DNA of 64,000 nucleotides from contig NC_072799.1 in NCBI RefSeq assembly GCF_028583425.1, forward strand, positions 89,576,217-89,640,216, read 5' to 3'. Shown in pieces: positions 11,723-21,825 of this stretch; the stretch's first letter is position 1; each line of letters opens with the position of its first letter. A model generated the notes under the pieces. The model did no database searches. It saw nothing but the letters and a program-made list of their open reading frames with translations, and was not told the origin of the DNA. The position numbers and the translations under genes were made by a program. This DNA is from Eublepharis macularius. Its lineage: Eukaryota; Chordata; Lepidosauria; Squamata; Eublepharidae.

Positions 11723-12136
11723 GCACCTCAGGTGTCTGTGCTGGGGAGGTAGGGCTCTACTCCCCACTGGTCTCAGGGACACTACCAGGCTCTGGGGCCA
11801 CCTTTCTTTTGGAGTTTATTATTCAGCTCTTTCTATTTTATTTTGAGTATCTGTCCTGCTTGCTCAGGTAGGTCAGGTGTCTTTCTGCATGGGGAGGTAG
11901 GGATCTACTCCTCACTGATCTCAGGGTCACTGCCAGGCTCTGGGGCCAAGCTAAGTGGCCACCTCGGCTGAGGGGTCACCTCACCTTTCTTTTGGAGTTT
12001 ATTATTCAGCTCTTTTTTATCTTGAGCATCTGTCCTCCTTGCTCAGGTGGGTCAGGTGTCTCTCTGTGTGGGGAGGTAGGGATTTACTCACTGGTCTCAG
12101 GGTCACTGCCAGGCTCTGGGGGCCAAGCAAAGGGGG
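11723..12136 (+). repeat. Three ~150-175 bp direct repeats left of hAT transposase
   Basis: Each repeat contains ggtgtct, then ggggaggtagg, ctcactg[g/a]tctcagg and ccaggctctgggg. They start near 11731, 11878 and 12054. The duplicate set is at 7812-8225. Further units of the same repeat lie to the right of the transposase at 14398-14725, so related repeats lie on both sides of the coding region. Confidence 0.75.
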
Positions 12137-12239
12137 TCCATCTTGAGGAGGGCTCACACTCACTCTTCTTCTGCTTCCCATTTATACATGCTTAGCAGCA
12201 CTATGAGGCTTAGAGCAGGGGACAAGGGTGGTCGTGGGG

Positions 12240-14346
12240 GAAGTGCAAAAGTTATCGTGGTTACCCATCAACCAGCACTGGTGAGGGGCAAGACCCAGTG
12301 GCACCAGAGACTCCCTCTAAAGAACATCTGCCTGGGGGGGTCTGTGGAGCACCTGTCATCCATGGCCCAGCGCAAGCACCTGCAGAGGCACCACCCGAGC
12401 CACTCAAGCCTGTTGCCTCTGGCCTTGCCCCGCGAAATATCCGTTGGGGGAAGAAAGAGGGCATCTTCCAGTTCAGATCAGGGAGAAGTGGGAGAGGAAC
12501 GGAAGTCCACCCCGATCAAGAAGCCTTGCCCCGAGGCTGTGGCAGGTGGGAGTGGGACGCCCAGGCAGGCCACCCTTGCGGAGGTTGTTCCCTTGGGGTT
12601 GGGGACAGAGCCCTTGAAAAGGGTGAGGTCGAAGGCTCAGGAGGCGGGCGTTTGTGTAGTGGCGGAGACAATTGCCCTGGAAGGACTCCCTCTGTCTATC
12701 GTGGAGGGAGTGGGCTTTCGCAGGCTGCTCTGTCATTTCGCTCCATGGTTCCAGATGCCTTCGCGGCGCACCCTTGGCCATTGAGTCGTGCCCGCTCTCT
12801 ACCAGTGTGCGCGGGACATGGTGTATCAGGATCTGTCGGGTGCTAAAAGCCGAACCGTGCACTTCACGGCAGATATGTGGAGCGGCTGCCATCATGGTTA
12901 CCTTGGCCTGACAGCCCACTTGTGGCAACCGGAAAACCTCCACTGCTCCAGACCAAGACCAGGCACCTCCGAACAAGGTGCCACCCTTGGGGCAGGGCTA
13001 CAGGGTGGTTCTGCTCCAGGCACGGGGGATGGACAATGTGCACACGGGGAAGAACATCACCTCCTCGATAAGGGCAGGTCTAAAGGAGAGGGCACCCAGG
13101 TGGGGTGGTGGTGGTGGTGGAGTGTGTCTTCATGGTCAACAATGCAGAAAGCAACATGTTGGCAGCCCTGAAAGAGGCCTCCCTTCCGGGCCACGTTTGC
13201 TTGGCACATAAGTTGTACCTGGTCATGAGGGATGCTCTCAGGCTAGGTAGCAAGCCTAGGGACGCATGGGACGAGGGAACATTGGCCTTGCACCAACTGT
13301 TGGACAGCTGCCAGCGTGTGGCTGCCCACTTCTCTCGCAGCATCAACTCTTCTCGCGAGCTGCTCCAGAGGCAGGAGGAGGGAGGTGATCCCGAGCACTA
13401 CCTGTTCCAGGACATGTCCACCCGCTGGAACTCCACCTATGACATGATCAGTCATCTGGTGGAGCAAAAAAACCCAGTCCAGGACATAATGCCATCGGTG
13501 GCCATTCTGCAGAAGGGAGAGGAGTTCGGCCTCAGCTCTGTGGACTGGCTAGTCCTGTCCCAGATGGTGCATGTCCTTAAACCGTTTAAGGATGCCACCG
13601 AGGTCCTCTGCTCCTTCCAGGCCACCCTGGGTCAGGTCATCTCCCTGATCCACACAGGCTGGACCAGGTGCTGAACAAAGAGCTGGAGCACGAGGCAGCT
13701 TTCCTGCCCAGGGTCAGGGACCTCATCAGGAGGTTGCAGGCGGCCTGCTTGCATCCTCTCTGTGAGGAGGCACCATACAGACTGGCCTGCCTCTGTGACC
13801 CCAGTATCAAGGGAAGCATCGCCATGCAGCAGGGCAAGCTACAACAATGGAAGAAGGAGCTCCGCAGACAGGTGCGCAGGATCCAGACCGAAAAGGCAGG
13901 ATGGAGGGAACAGGGCAGGGGCGAAGGAGAGGAGGAGGGGGGAGGAGGCAAACGATCCAGGCCATCAGAGTGCACTTCAAATGGGCCCATTTGAAATCTG
14001 GTCCTCGTCGGTTGGCTGGGCGGTTGGCAGCAGCAGAGCAGGTGCATCTGTCACGGTGGAGGACTCTGTGTGCGAGTACCTTGCCGAGCCCACTGAGCCC
14101 CCCCAGTTGAACCCCCTGGAGTATTGGGCCCCAAAATCTGCTGTCTGGCCAGACCTCTCCGTCATGGCTACTAACATCCTGTCCTGCCCTCCCACCAGTG
14201 TCCAGAGCGAGTAGGTGTTCTCCCACCTGGGAGACCTCCTCCGTCTCTGCCGTGTACACCTGCACCCGGACCTGGTGGACATGTTGTCTTTCATCAAGGT
14301 CCACCTCCACCTGCTTAGCTATCCCTCCTTGGACCTGGACTTATCT
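12240..14346 (+). pseudogene. hAT/ZBED-type transposase, dead
   Basis: hAT transposases cut and paste DNA with 8-bp target duplications. In order: the end of a BED-type finger (KHLQRHH, ~12380); LPLSIVEGVGFRRLL and PSRRTL (~12690-12780); an in-frame TGA at 12782-12784; FTADMWSG then GYLGLTAHL (~12865-12920); a frame change; RGMDNVHTGKNI (~13025); a frame change in the GGT run near 13110; HVCLAHKLYLVMRDAL (~13190); the signature MSTRWNSTYDMI (~13420); a frame change near 13655; and the C-terminal dimerisation block (EYLAEP, PLEYWA) ending SVQSE-stop at 14212-14214, after which VFSHLGDLLRL continues. At least three frameshifts and two stops make it a pseudogene. The lesions upstream of 13638 are shared by all three copies. 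Confidence 0.9.
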
Positions 14347-14397
14347 GGGCTCTGAGCCACCCCAGTCTATAGGGTTCTCGAGTTCCAAGCTTCTCCG

Positions 14398-14725
14398 CTG
14401 TGGGCTCAAAGTCTCTAGGCCACCACCAGGCTCTGCGGCCAAGCCAAGTGGCCGCCTTGGCTGAGGGGTTGCCCTTCTTCTTCTCTCCTCTTTCTGCACC
14501 TGTCCTGCTTGCTTAGGTCAGGTCTCTCTGTGTGTGGGGAGGTCGGGCTCTACCCCCCTGGTCTCAGGACCACCGCCAGGCTCTGTGGCCAAGCCAAGTG
14601 GCTGCCTCGGCTGAGGAGTCACCTTCTTCCACCATTTTCTTCTCTCCTTGTTCTGCGCCTGTCCTCCTTGCTCAGGTCAGGTATCTCTGTGTGTGGGGAG
14701 GTCGGGCTCTATGGACCTCAGGAGA
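14398..14725 (+). repeat. Direct repeats right of hAT transposase
   Basis: About two and a half units of the same repeat found left of the transposase (gtgtggggaggtcgggctct and ccaggctctg.ggccaagcc). The two complete unit cores are ~150 bp apart. Confidence 0.75.
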
Positions 14726-14900
14726 AATAGCTTGGGTTTGGAGCAACCTGCCACCCCAAACATCTCCTCCTCTTGGTTCTGTCTCTGCTCGCAGTCCACC
14801 TCTCCATCTTCCAGGCACAACTCCACACCATGGCCAGTAACCCTCTGATCCCGCCAACGGTTCCCTTTGGCAGTCTCCCACTCTGGCTGTAGCTCCTACA

Positions 14901-15711
14901 ACAAAATGACTCAATAGCTCCGGAAAGTGTTCCAAAATCCAGGAGAGGAAAATTCTCCTGGGTTCCAATGGGTCAGGGTAGTCATGTATAAGTTTTCTTT
15001 AGTGTTAGTAATGCTGTTTTTCCGTTTTGTTTATTCATCTCTCTTTATATATATGAAAGTTGCTAGGAAAACACAATTAGAGGAGGGGAATTTAATTGAC
15101 TGTTGCAAAAAATGTTTATATATATTAAAAATCTTTAGAGTAAGGAATGTGCTTTGTAACTTAATACCAGGCTTGTACTGACCTGTTTATACCCTAAAAT
15201 TAATAATACATTTTAAACACACAGAAAAGAGAGATCTTACAAACTGAGTTTTATATTATGTTAAAGGTATGTTGTTCTATTATCTTACTTATAGACAGAT
15301 CCAATTTTACAACACACTGAACTCTGTAAACTTCTTAACTAACTTCTTAACTAACTACTAAAGTAAAGTTGTTCCCCTTCCTTGAAATTATCAGCATTAA
15401 TATCTATAGCATTATATTGTTTTTGTATAACTATATTGCATGTATATGATAATTCACATTTTGTATCTGTATTTTGTTTATATTTAAAAAGAATAGCAAC
15501 TATAGCAGTTTTGCCAGTATTCCAGGCGTGATTTTGGTCAGGAAAAGGCAGGGGAGGAGACAGGGCCCTTTTCAGGGCTGTTTTAGTCTTTGAGGGAGGA
15601 CTCGTTGAGGAAAGGCCCAGAACCATCGGACAACTTGATACCATATGACTTGCATGTCTCATCCAGGCCAGGCTGCTTGCTACTGTTCAGCAGCAGCCCC
15701 CTCCCCCCCAA
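14901..15711. other. AT-rich sequence, possibly L1 3' region
   Basis: A-rich and T-rich sequence with no ORF of interest. It may be the remainder of the L1 interrupted by the hAT, but no diagnostic L1 feature was found, so this is only a guess. Confidence 0.3.
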
Positions 15712-15915
15712 CAAAAGTCAGTGCAGTGTAGTGGTTAGAGTTTCAGAGTAGGATCTGGGAGACAGTTCAAATCCTCACCATGCTGTGGAAGCTCAATGGG
15801 TGATTTGGATTCAGTCACACATACTCAGCCTGTCCTACTTCTGTTGAGAATATGGAGGCAAGGAAAATGGTGTAAGCTGCTTTGGAGAAAAGCAGTATAT
15901 AAATGAAGAAAAAAT
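15712..15915 (+). repeat. tRNA-derived SINE
   Basis: An A-box-like tagtggttagagt near 15729 is followed ~40 bp later by a B-box-like gttcaaatcc. The SINE body and an A-rich tail with aaattaaaaaat follow. This fits squamate tRNA-derived SINEs transcribed by RNA polymerase III. Confidence 0.65.
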
Positions 15916-16404
15916 TAAAAAATAGGTAAAGATAGGGACAGATAAAAGGTAAGATGTTTAGTGGGTTTGAAGGAAAGAAAGGCATGGAGGGAAGTGAGCC
16001 TATGGAAGCTACCAGGCAGATGGAAAGAGGAAATGATGTCAGGAAGGGGATACAGGGAAAAGTGAAGTACTCCCCACAAGTCCTTGCAGGTTCCCCAGCA
16101 CACAACTGGGCCATAGTGGGGAGGCTGCCAGTGGGAGGGGGAAAGGTGAAGGCGGGGGCAGGTGAGTGGGAAGGAGAGAAGGAAGCAGGAAAAGGGGAAA
16201 AGGCTATGGGGGAAAGAGAAGTGAAAGAGGACATGTCGGGGGAGAGGAAAGGGAGATGGCCCCCTGCAAGTCTGTGCAGGTCTCTACTTGTCCCTCCTCA
16301 CTGAGAAATTATTCTAAGCTTGAAAGCTCTTCTGAGTGACCTTCCCTTAGGAACTGTCACTTTCTTCATCAACAGAAAATATATTATAACAGGACGAGCT
16401 TTTG

Positions 16405-16620
16405 TGAGCCTTAAACTCAGAAGAAGTGAGCTGTGACTCACGAAAGCTCACACCCCACCACCAATTGTGTTAGTCTTATAGGTGCTTACAGGTAACTGAA
16501 GAAGTGAGCTATGGCTCACGAAAGTTCATACCCTACCATAAATTTTGTTAATCTTATAGATGCTATTGGACTCTTGCTCTTTACCACTGCTACAGACAAA
16601 CTAACATGGCTACCCCTCTT
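16405..16620 (+). repeat. Two tandem PLE tails, second family
   Basis: Two direct copies of a PLE-like tail begin near 16420 and 16496. Each has a hammerhead-like core and a strong GTGAGC/GCTCAC-type hairpin, then GAAAG and (in both) ttagtc..ttatag. The second copy keeps CTGAAGA at 16496-16502 and GAAA at 16520-16523. The order of blocks matches the first tail family, but the sequence differs. Confidence 0.65.
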
Positions 16621-16639
16621 GATGCAACTTTAAAAAAAA

Positions 16640-17190
16640 GTAATTATCTAGTTTAGTTTAGTTTATTCGGTGCTTAACCCACCCTCCCCACAAGCAAACT
16701 CAGGACGGGGTACAACAATCATAAAATACAATTGCATAGCAAATTTTACAATAAAATCCAGCAATTAAAATCATATATATACAAAAACCTCAGACGGTTG
16801 GCTAAACATTCCTGCCCTCAGAATACAAAGAGGAGGTAGACAGACAGACAAGCTGTACTCGAATACCGGAGACTGGTGGGAGGCTCAATGATGGTCCTGG
16901 CGCTGGCCTCAACCGTAAGCCTGGAGGAACATCTCTGTCTTGCAGGCCCGCCGAAATGACACAAGATCCTGGTGGACCCGGGTGCCCTCAGACAGTGAAT
17001 TCCACCAAGTTGGGGCCAGGACTGAAAAGGCCCTGGCCCTGGTCGAGGCCAAATGAGCCTCCCTAGAGCTAGGGATCAACCAGTAAGTTCTTACCCGCTG
17101 AACGAAGCGCTCTCTGGGGCACATACTGGGAGAGACGGTCCCTCGGGTATGCTGGTCCCAGTCCGTTTAGGGCTTTAAAGGTTAAATTAA
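16640..17190 (-). repeat. L2/CR1-like LINE 3' end
   Basis: The minus-strand frame 16909-17124 encodes RAFSVLAPTWWNSLSEGTR then SFRRACKTEMFLQAYG. This is the typical C-terminal end of L2-like LINE reverse transcriptase proteins. It is followed by the 3' untranslated region with the gcttaacccaccctcccc block. Heavily 5'-truncated. Confidence 0.75.
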
Positions 17191-17225
17191 GTTTAAGTTG
17201 CTGTTAGAAATAACTCCCTCCCCCC

Positions 17226-17249
17226 TACACACACACACACACACACACA
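17226..17249. repeat. (AC)n microsatellite
   Basis: Twelve uninterrupted AC dinucleotides directly follow the LINE fragment. Confidence 0.9.
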
Positions 17250-17706
17250 GCGTAACCAGGTCACTCTATGCAAATATAGAGTTTTCACACATGGATTTGC
17301 ATGTTCTATTTTGTCTCCTTAGTTTCGTTGCAGGGCAAACTCTAGAGCTGACCTTTTCCCACATACCGCTTGTCTCCCTGGCTAAAGCCTTCTTCCCCTG
17401 TGCAAAAGGAAAACCACTCTCACACACTGACTGGTACACACGGAATAGTCCTGACTCTTCAGTCATGAAAGAAGTGCTGCGAATAAAAGACGGTAGTGGG
17501 GCTTCCCTTTCCCTCAGCTTACATCCCTCCTTCCCCCCTATCCTTAGTAATGGTCTTATGATGGAATTAACCCATAGAATTACACATTTTAATCCAGGTT
17601 TGATTTTAGGAAAGATTTTTTAAAAATAGATTTCAAACTCCAGCTTCTAATAATGGTTTAAACTGACCATTATATGTGAAAAGTTGCAAAATGTCAGGCT
17701 TATGCC

Positions 17707-17999
17707 CAGGGCTTTTTTTCTGGGAAAAGAGGTGGGGGAATTCAGTGGTGGAACTCAGGACCGCACAATGATGTCACTTTGGGTCAGCTGGCACAAGGGA
17801 GGAGTTTTTTAAAGTTTAAATCACCCTTGGCGAAAATGGTCACATGGTTGGTGGCCCCGCCCCCTGATCTCCAGGCAGAGGGGAGTTGAGATAGCCCCCC
17901 TCTGTCTGGAGATCAGGGGGCGGGGCCACTGGCCATGTGACCATTTTCAAGAGGTGCTGGAACTCCATTCCACTGTGTTCCTGCTGAAAAAAAGCCCTG
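17707..17999. mobile_element. Foldback hAT MITE, copy A
   Basis: The ends are CAGGGCTTTTTTT and AAAAAAAGCCCTG. The flanks cttatgcc (17699-17706) and cttattcc (18000-18007) match at six of eight positions, a decayed 8-bp target duplication. The middle is a GC-rich palindrome around ctgatctccaggcagagggg / ctctgtctggagatcagg. It is longer than the other copies because of an internal segment near 17750-17830. Confidence 0.85.
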
Positions 18000-18139
18000 C
18001 TTATTCCACAGCTCAGATACAGACCACAGCTTGTTCTAAAGTCATACGAAGAAAAAAAGAGTGCCACTCAGAAGAACTGTTAATATTTATGTGAGTTTCT
18101 CAGAGCCTTAAATAGCAAATCAGTTAAAAAAATTCTTAC

Positions 18140-18266
18140 TCGTGTGAAATGGGTGCACGTTGCCTCATAGCCTCTCCCAGGGGTGAATTCTCCAGTTTCC
18201 TAAACTTCTCTTGGCACGCCTTCATATAGGACAGCTTTCCTCCCATGTAGCCACAGAAGCCAGCGA
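18140..18266 (-). CDS. OCIAD1: OCIAD1 exon encoding end of OCIA domain
   Basis: This minus-strand exon starts after ...aaaacaag at 18267 and ends at GA|gtaagaa (donor GT at 18139-18138). It opens with two bases completing a codon, then reads AGFCGYMGGKLSYMKACQEK and FRKLENSPLGEAMRQRAPISH. The YMGGKLSY..ACQEKF.KLENSPLGEA block is the second half of the OCIA domain, the membrane-associated region of the family. Its end phase (two bases, GA) fits the start of the exon at 1881. The preceding exon, which should encode the GSxPK-type turn, was not found. Confidence 0.9.
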
Positions 18267-18869
18267 CTTGTTTTCAAAGAAAGGCAAACCACTGATTTAA
18301 GCCGTTTCAGAAGATGTAATATATATTTTAAAAGAGTATAGAAAATGAATTCATATTATACACACAAACACAGTAAAACAATATTTAGCTTTCAGCTACA
18401 AAACCAATTCTTGTCTCTCTAGAGCTTTTCAAATGAAGGAAAGTATTCAGTGTCTTCGTGGCAGCAAGAGCGGGGTTATAAAATGTCCTGGATAACCAAT
18501 CAGCACCAGATACATACATCAGAACAAAAAAAGAGTTGCCTGCTTTAAAAGCACAGTGTGAAAGTGTGAACAGTCCATTATTCCTTAGAAATGTTTGCAT
18601 TTTCCAACAATGGGCCAGGTCCCACTGTTACAAGATCAATAGCAACATCCTAAGTAGAGTTTTACCCTTCAAAGCCCATTGGGCTGAGGCTGGAATCACT
18701 CTGCACAGGGTTGCACCACAGATTTCTCAGGGTGGAGGAAAATCTCTTCCAAATCCACTCTAACCCCTGTCTGTATGGACCTCTATCTTCCAAACTCTGC
18801 TCTAGAGCCCCCTCAGGGAAAACTCTGGGCCTTTCCCATACTTCTTACAATACAGATATCCTTTCATCC

Positions 18870-18912
18870 CAGAGGAGTTAGCCATGTTAGTCTGTAGTAG
18901 CAAAATGGCTAC
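18870..18912 (-). repeat. PLE tail tip
   Basis: The sequence ccagaggagttagccatg and the following gttagtctgtagtagcaaaa match the extreme 3' end of the PLE tail at 22060-22100 in inverse orientation. It is a very short, severely 5'-truncated insertion. Confidence 0.6.
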
Positions 18913-19428
18913 TACATCCCAGAGATCCATTTGGCAGAGGCTCCCTATAATATTGCTTCTTTTGCAGGAAAGTGTAATGTTAGCACAGACTCAAGGTGAA
19001 GTTTCAAGATGTCATCAAAACAGACCCCCATCTCCCACCCCCACACTCGTCATGCAGTTGTCAAAGGGCGCAGAGTCACTGTCGTGGAATCTGGTGTTCC
19101 CCAAGTTTCTCAACTACGATCCATTAAGCAGTGCTGAAATGTGGCGTAGGGGTCAAACTCACATGCAACTTTTGGAGCAGAGCCAAATCTTGAATGAGTG
19201 GTAAGTATTCCTGAAAGCAAGAAGAATAACTGTAAAAAGTATGAACTAAACATCAATCAGAACAGCATTCAGTTTTTAGTATTTGCTGAACATTTGTACT
19301 TTGTGATCTGCCTTGGATATCGGTGAGAAAGATGGACTATAAATAAGTAAATATTTTCTTAGAAACATGGTTTCTAAAGACTACTATGGACAAAGATGTT
19401 TACTACTTCAAAGATGTTTGAAGCTTAC

Positions 19429-19482
19429 CTTTCTTAATTAAGATTTGAGTGACCAGCATACCTATAGCAGACATTGGTACAG
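19429..19482 (-). CDS. OCIAD1: OCIAD1 54-bp exon, first half of OCIA domain
   Basis: Acceptor cctcacag (ending at 19483) and donor G|gtaagc (19428) bound an exon encoding VPMSAIGMLVTQILIKK. It corresponds to the first hydrophobic segment of the OCIA domain. The two leading bases complete the AGA-T left by the exon at 21119, giving WYR-S-V-P. It ends one base into a codon, presumably the conserved glycine. Confidence 0.9.
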
Positions 19483-19658
19483 CTGTGAGGCAAAGAAAGG
19501 AAAATAAGTTATTTTGATAATGAATGTATACCAAAGCCGCCCCCTAATCTTTAAAAAAAAAGGGGGGGCGGGAAAGGGATCCTCAGCACAAACACCTACA
19601 CTAAGACTTACGGAACCCCACAGAGAAGTTCACATTGTATTTTTTAAACAGGCACGAT

Positions 19659-19880
19659 CAGGGCTTTTTTTCAGCAGAAACGTGCGGGAACGGAGTTCCG
19701 GAACCTCTTGAAAATGGTCACATGGCCAGTAGCCCCGCCCCCTGATCTCCAGACAGAGGGGAGTTTAGACTGCCCTCTGTGCCAGCGAGATCAGGGGGCG
19801 GGGCCACTGGCCATGTGACAATTTTCTTTGAGGGCAACCCACTGAGTTCCACCACCTCTTTTCCCATAAAAAAAGCCCCG
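19659..19880. mobile_element. Foldback hAT MITE, copy B
   Basis: Ends CAGGGCTTTTTTTCAGCAG and AAAAAAGCCCCG. The flanking octamers ggcacgat (19651-19658) and ggcacaac (19881-19888) are a decayed target duplication. A wider direct repeat, ttttttaaacaggcac, lies on both sides (19640 and 19892). Opposite orientation to copies A and D. Confidence 0.8.
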
Positions 19881-20319
19881 GGCACAACATATTTTTTAAA
19901 CAGGCACAATGTATAGTCCACAGCACTCTGGCAAGGCTCAAGTCTGTTTTTTTACCATAAAGAATCCTAGCTTCTGTTTTAAAAGTCCTTAGAAATGCAC
20001 ATATATGTATAAAGTGCTCCATTCCTTTCAAACAAGATCTTTTTAATATTATTATTCTGGAAATTGATTAGCTTTCATAGTGGCACAGATTTCCTAAGAA
20101 AGGCTCACTAGATAGAAAGCTTTATATTTTCATTATCTTGAGTGAAAGATTCAGCAGCCAATTCAGTATCACTGCACCAGTGCACAAGGGTGTGTGGGTC
20201 AGTACAGCTGCAGGTGTAACTGCCACCCTTGTCAGAGAAAGCACAGAGGTGCCAAGAAAAGCACTTCTGCATCCGCAATAGAGTTGCCAATGTTCTAAGA
20301 CTGTGAACGGGCAGATTAG

Positions 20320-20410
20320 CAAGATTTGGGTCCAGTCGTGCCTTAAAGACCAACTAGATTTCCAAGATATGAACATTCGAGTCAAAGCTCCTTTGGTCAG
20401 GTACTCCACC
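20320..20410 (-). repeat. PLE tail fragment, third family
   Basis: Read on the minus strand it has ctgaccaaaggagctttgac, then tcgaa and ctagttggtctttaaggc.cgactgga. It has the same block order as other PLE tails, but its hammerhead core is mutated. A similar tail is at 56.40-56.46 kb. Confidence 0.5.
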
Positions 20411-20419
20411 CAAATCTTG

Positions 20420-21110
20420 CTCTTCTACTACGGACCGACTTGACTTCCTACTTGAAAGTGAGCAGAATGCCTGACCTTGACCACAGAGATCAAATCCTGC
20501 TCAGCCACAAAAGTATTTGCCAGTCTTGGGCCAGTCACTATCACTTTCATTCTAAATGAACTCATCGTGCTGTTGCAAGCATAGAGCGACACATTTTTGT
20601 GCTCTGTCCTGATGCTTCTCTTGAGAAAGGAAGGGATAGAAATGTGACGAACATAGTGTCTAATGTGAGGATGCAATGCCACAACAGCAGGTGCTGGAGT
20701 AAAAATCTCAGACCACAAACAAGGAGTTGCACCCTAGCATCCCCTATTACAGCTCAAAAGAATCCTGGGCACATCTGTGAGATTGTGTGACGGAGCTGCT
20801 TGGAATGACCAAATCTGTTACCCTGAACGGTCTAAGAAACACTCTATTGGCCTCTGTAGCGACTGTTACTACTCTATGAAGTTTTGGAATGTGTAGCACA
20901 ATCCCCACAAGAGTAGTGTTTTTTAATACTACTGTATCACATGAATGTAGAATTATGTGAATTTTCCTTCACATGCTGCTGCTAACTGTCAACTATATGC
21001 AGCTCTTGGCACAAACTGTAATACTTTTTTGCAGCCTTGGCTGCTCGCTAGTTGGCAAAATGCAATCAAGACAACGCAAGAAAATCAAAAGGAAAAAGCA
21101 TCGGCACCTT
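20420..21110. other. Intronic sequence with a degenerate SINE
   Basis: The stretch 20440-20580 resembles the minus strand of a tRNA-derived SINE (agatcaaatcctgctcagcc, cttgggccagtcacta). Nothing was recognised in the remainder. Confidence 0.4.
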
Positions 21111-21118
21111 TCACTTAC

Positions 21119-21205
21119 ATCTGTACCAAAAGCTTTCCTCGTTGCATTCTCTGAAGACTCTCCTTTCCTCATCTGTTAGTATGTAATTCACATTTGCTCT
21201 TCTCT
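21119..21205 (-). CDS. OCIAD1: OCIAD1 exon preceding the OCIA domain core
   Basis: The minus strand encodes NYILTDEERRVFRECNEESF then WYR, ending AGAT|gtaagt at 21118. The EERRVF.ECN.ESFW.RS motif is the signature start of the OCIA domain. The donor side is certain. The acceptor could be any of several AG dinucleotides after a pyrimidine tract near 21205-21225, so the upper boundary is approximate. The codon split at the donor is completed exactly by the exon at 19482. Confidence 0.88.
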
Positions 21206-21299
21206 TTTTAAAAGAAAGAAGAGTAAGTTTACGGTGTGAAATATACTAGCAATACTGTAAAATATTCAACATGAATGTCTGCCAGGATTTTACATGTAC

Positions 21300-21440
21300 A
21301 TATATACTAGCAATGGCAATGACAAACTACTGACAATGACAAAAGTCTGCCAAGAAAACGTTATGATGCGATGCCCCCCCAGGGGTCAATAATGACTCGG
21401 TGCTTGCACGGGGGACTACCTTTACTTTTACCTTTATATA
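21300..21440 (+). repeat. SINE 3' portion with TTTACC-type tail
   Basis: Contains aaaagtctgccaagaaaacg and ggtcaataatgactcggtgc, ending in a ctttacttttacctttata tail. The simple-repeat tail marks a retroposed SINE. Confidence 0.6.
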
Positions 21441-21825
21441 CTAGTAATACTGTGAAATTTACAACATTGTTTGCGAAGATTTTACATGTACATGACAGTG
21501 AAGCATTATATCAGAAAAACTAGCACCATGTTCATTGATAAACACCTTGATATTACATAGGACTGTAACATACTTATTATTCTTGTATTTTCTCAGACAT
21601 TCACAAAGTAAGAATAACTCATAATTGTTTATGCCCCAAGGACCTTGGAAGACTTTGATTTCACAGACTTCTTTTTACACTTTGGGAAATTGTACACCAG
21701 GTATATGATTATGCTACTTTTAAGACTATATTCTCCCCATATTTGCAAAAAATATTTATTTTCAACATTTTTATGTCACCTCTCCAGGAACCTGCCTGAG
21801 GTGGCTACAAAAACTATAAAATAGT

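Larger units (their letters stand above)
4149..13638 (+). repeat. Tandem triplication of a chimeric PLE-L1-hAT unit
   Basis: Three head-to-tail units: 4149-5816 (1,668 bp), 5817-9727 (3,911 bp) and 9728-13638 (3,911 bp). Corresponding points are exactly 3,911 bp apart, for example 4651, 8562 and 12473. Units 2 and 3 look nearly identical by eye; differences seen include a transition near 6190/10101, and one near 5255 separates unit 1 from the other two. Unit 1 lacks 2,243 bp, equivalent to 6089-8331. Each internal junction joins hAT coding sequence to PLE linker sequence at a shared GTC (5814-5816 and 9725-9727). In unit 3 the hAT sequence instead continues past 13638. The unit therefore arose by duplication between a PLE breakpoint and a hAT breakpoint, not by transposition. 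Confidence 0.9.
10934..14900 (+). mobile_element. Autonomous-type hAT transposon (degenerate)
   Basis: This is the most complete hAT copy. The left end reads tagagattgggcacg, and the next ~160 bp contain six CACGAA/TTCGTN motifs in both orientations. A TATA-containing leader, three leader repeats, a transposase and ~2.5 further copies of the same repeat follow. Neither the right terminal inverted repeat nor the 8-bp target duplication could be found near 14.9-15.3 kb, so the right boundary is approximate. It may sit inside the L1 whose ORF1 ends at 10904. Confidence 0.65.

Noticed and set aside
7023..15100. 8-bp target duplication of the large hAT (for example ttctatat)
   Set aside because: No matching octamer was found near the presumed right end. 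The shared attagag at 7021 and 15077 is short and not next to a terminal inverted repeat.
15712..15915. A functional tRNA gene
   Set aside because: A- and B-box-like motifs occur, but no cloverleaf or anticodon arm can be formed; the context is a SINE with an A-rich tail.
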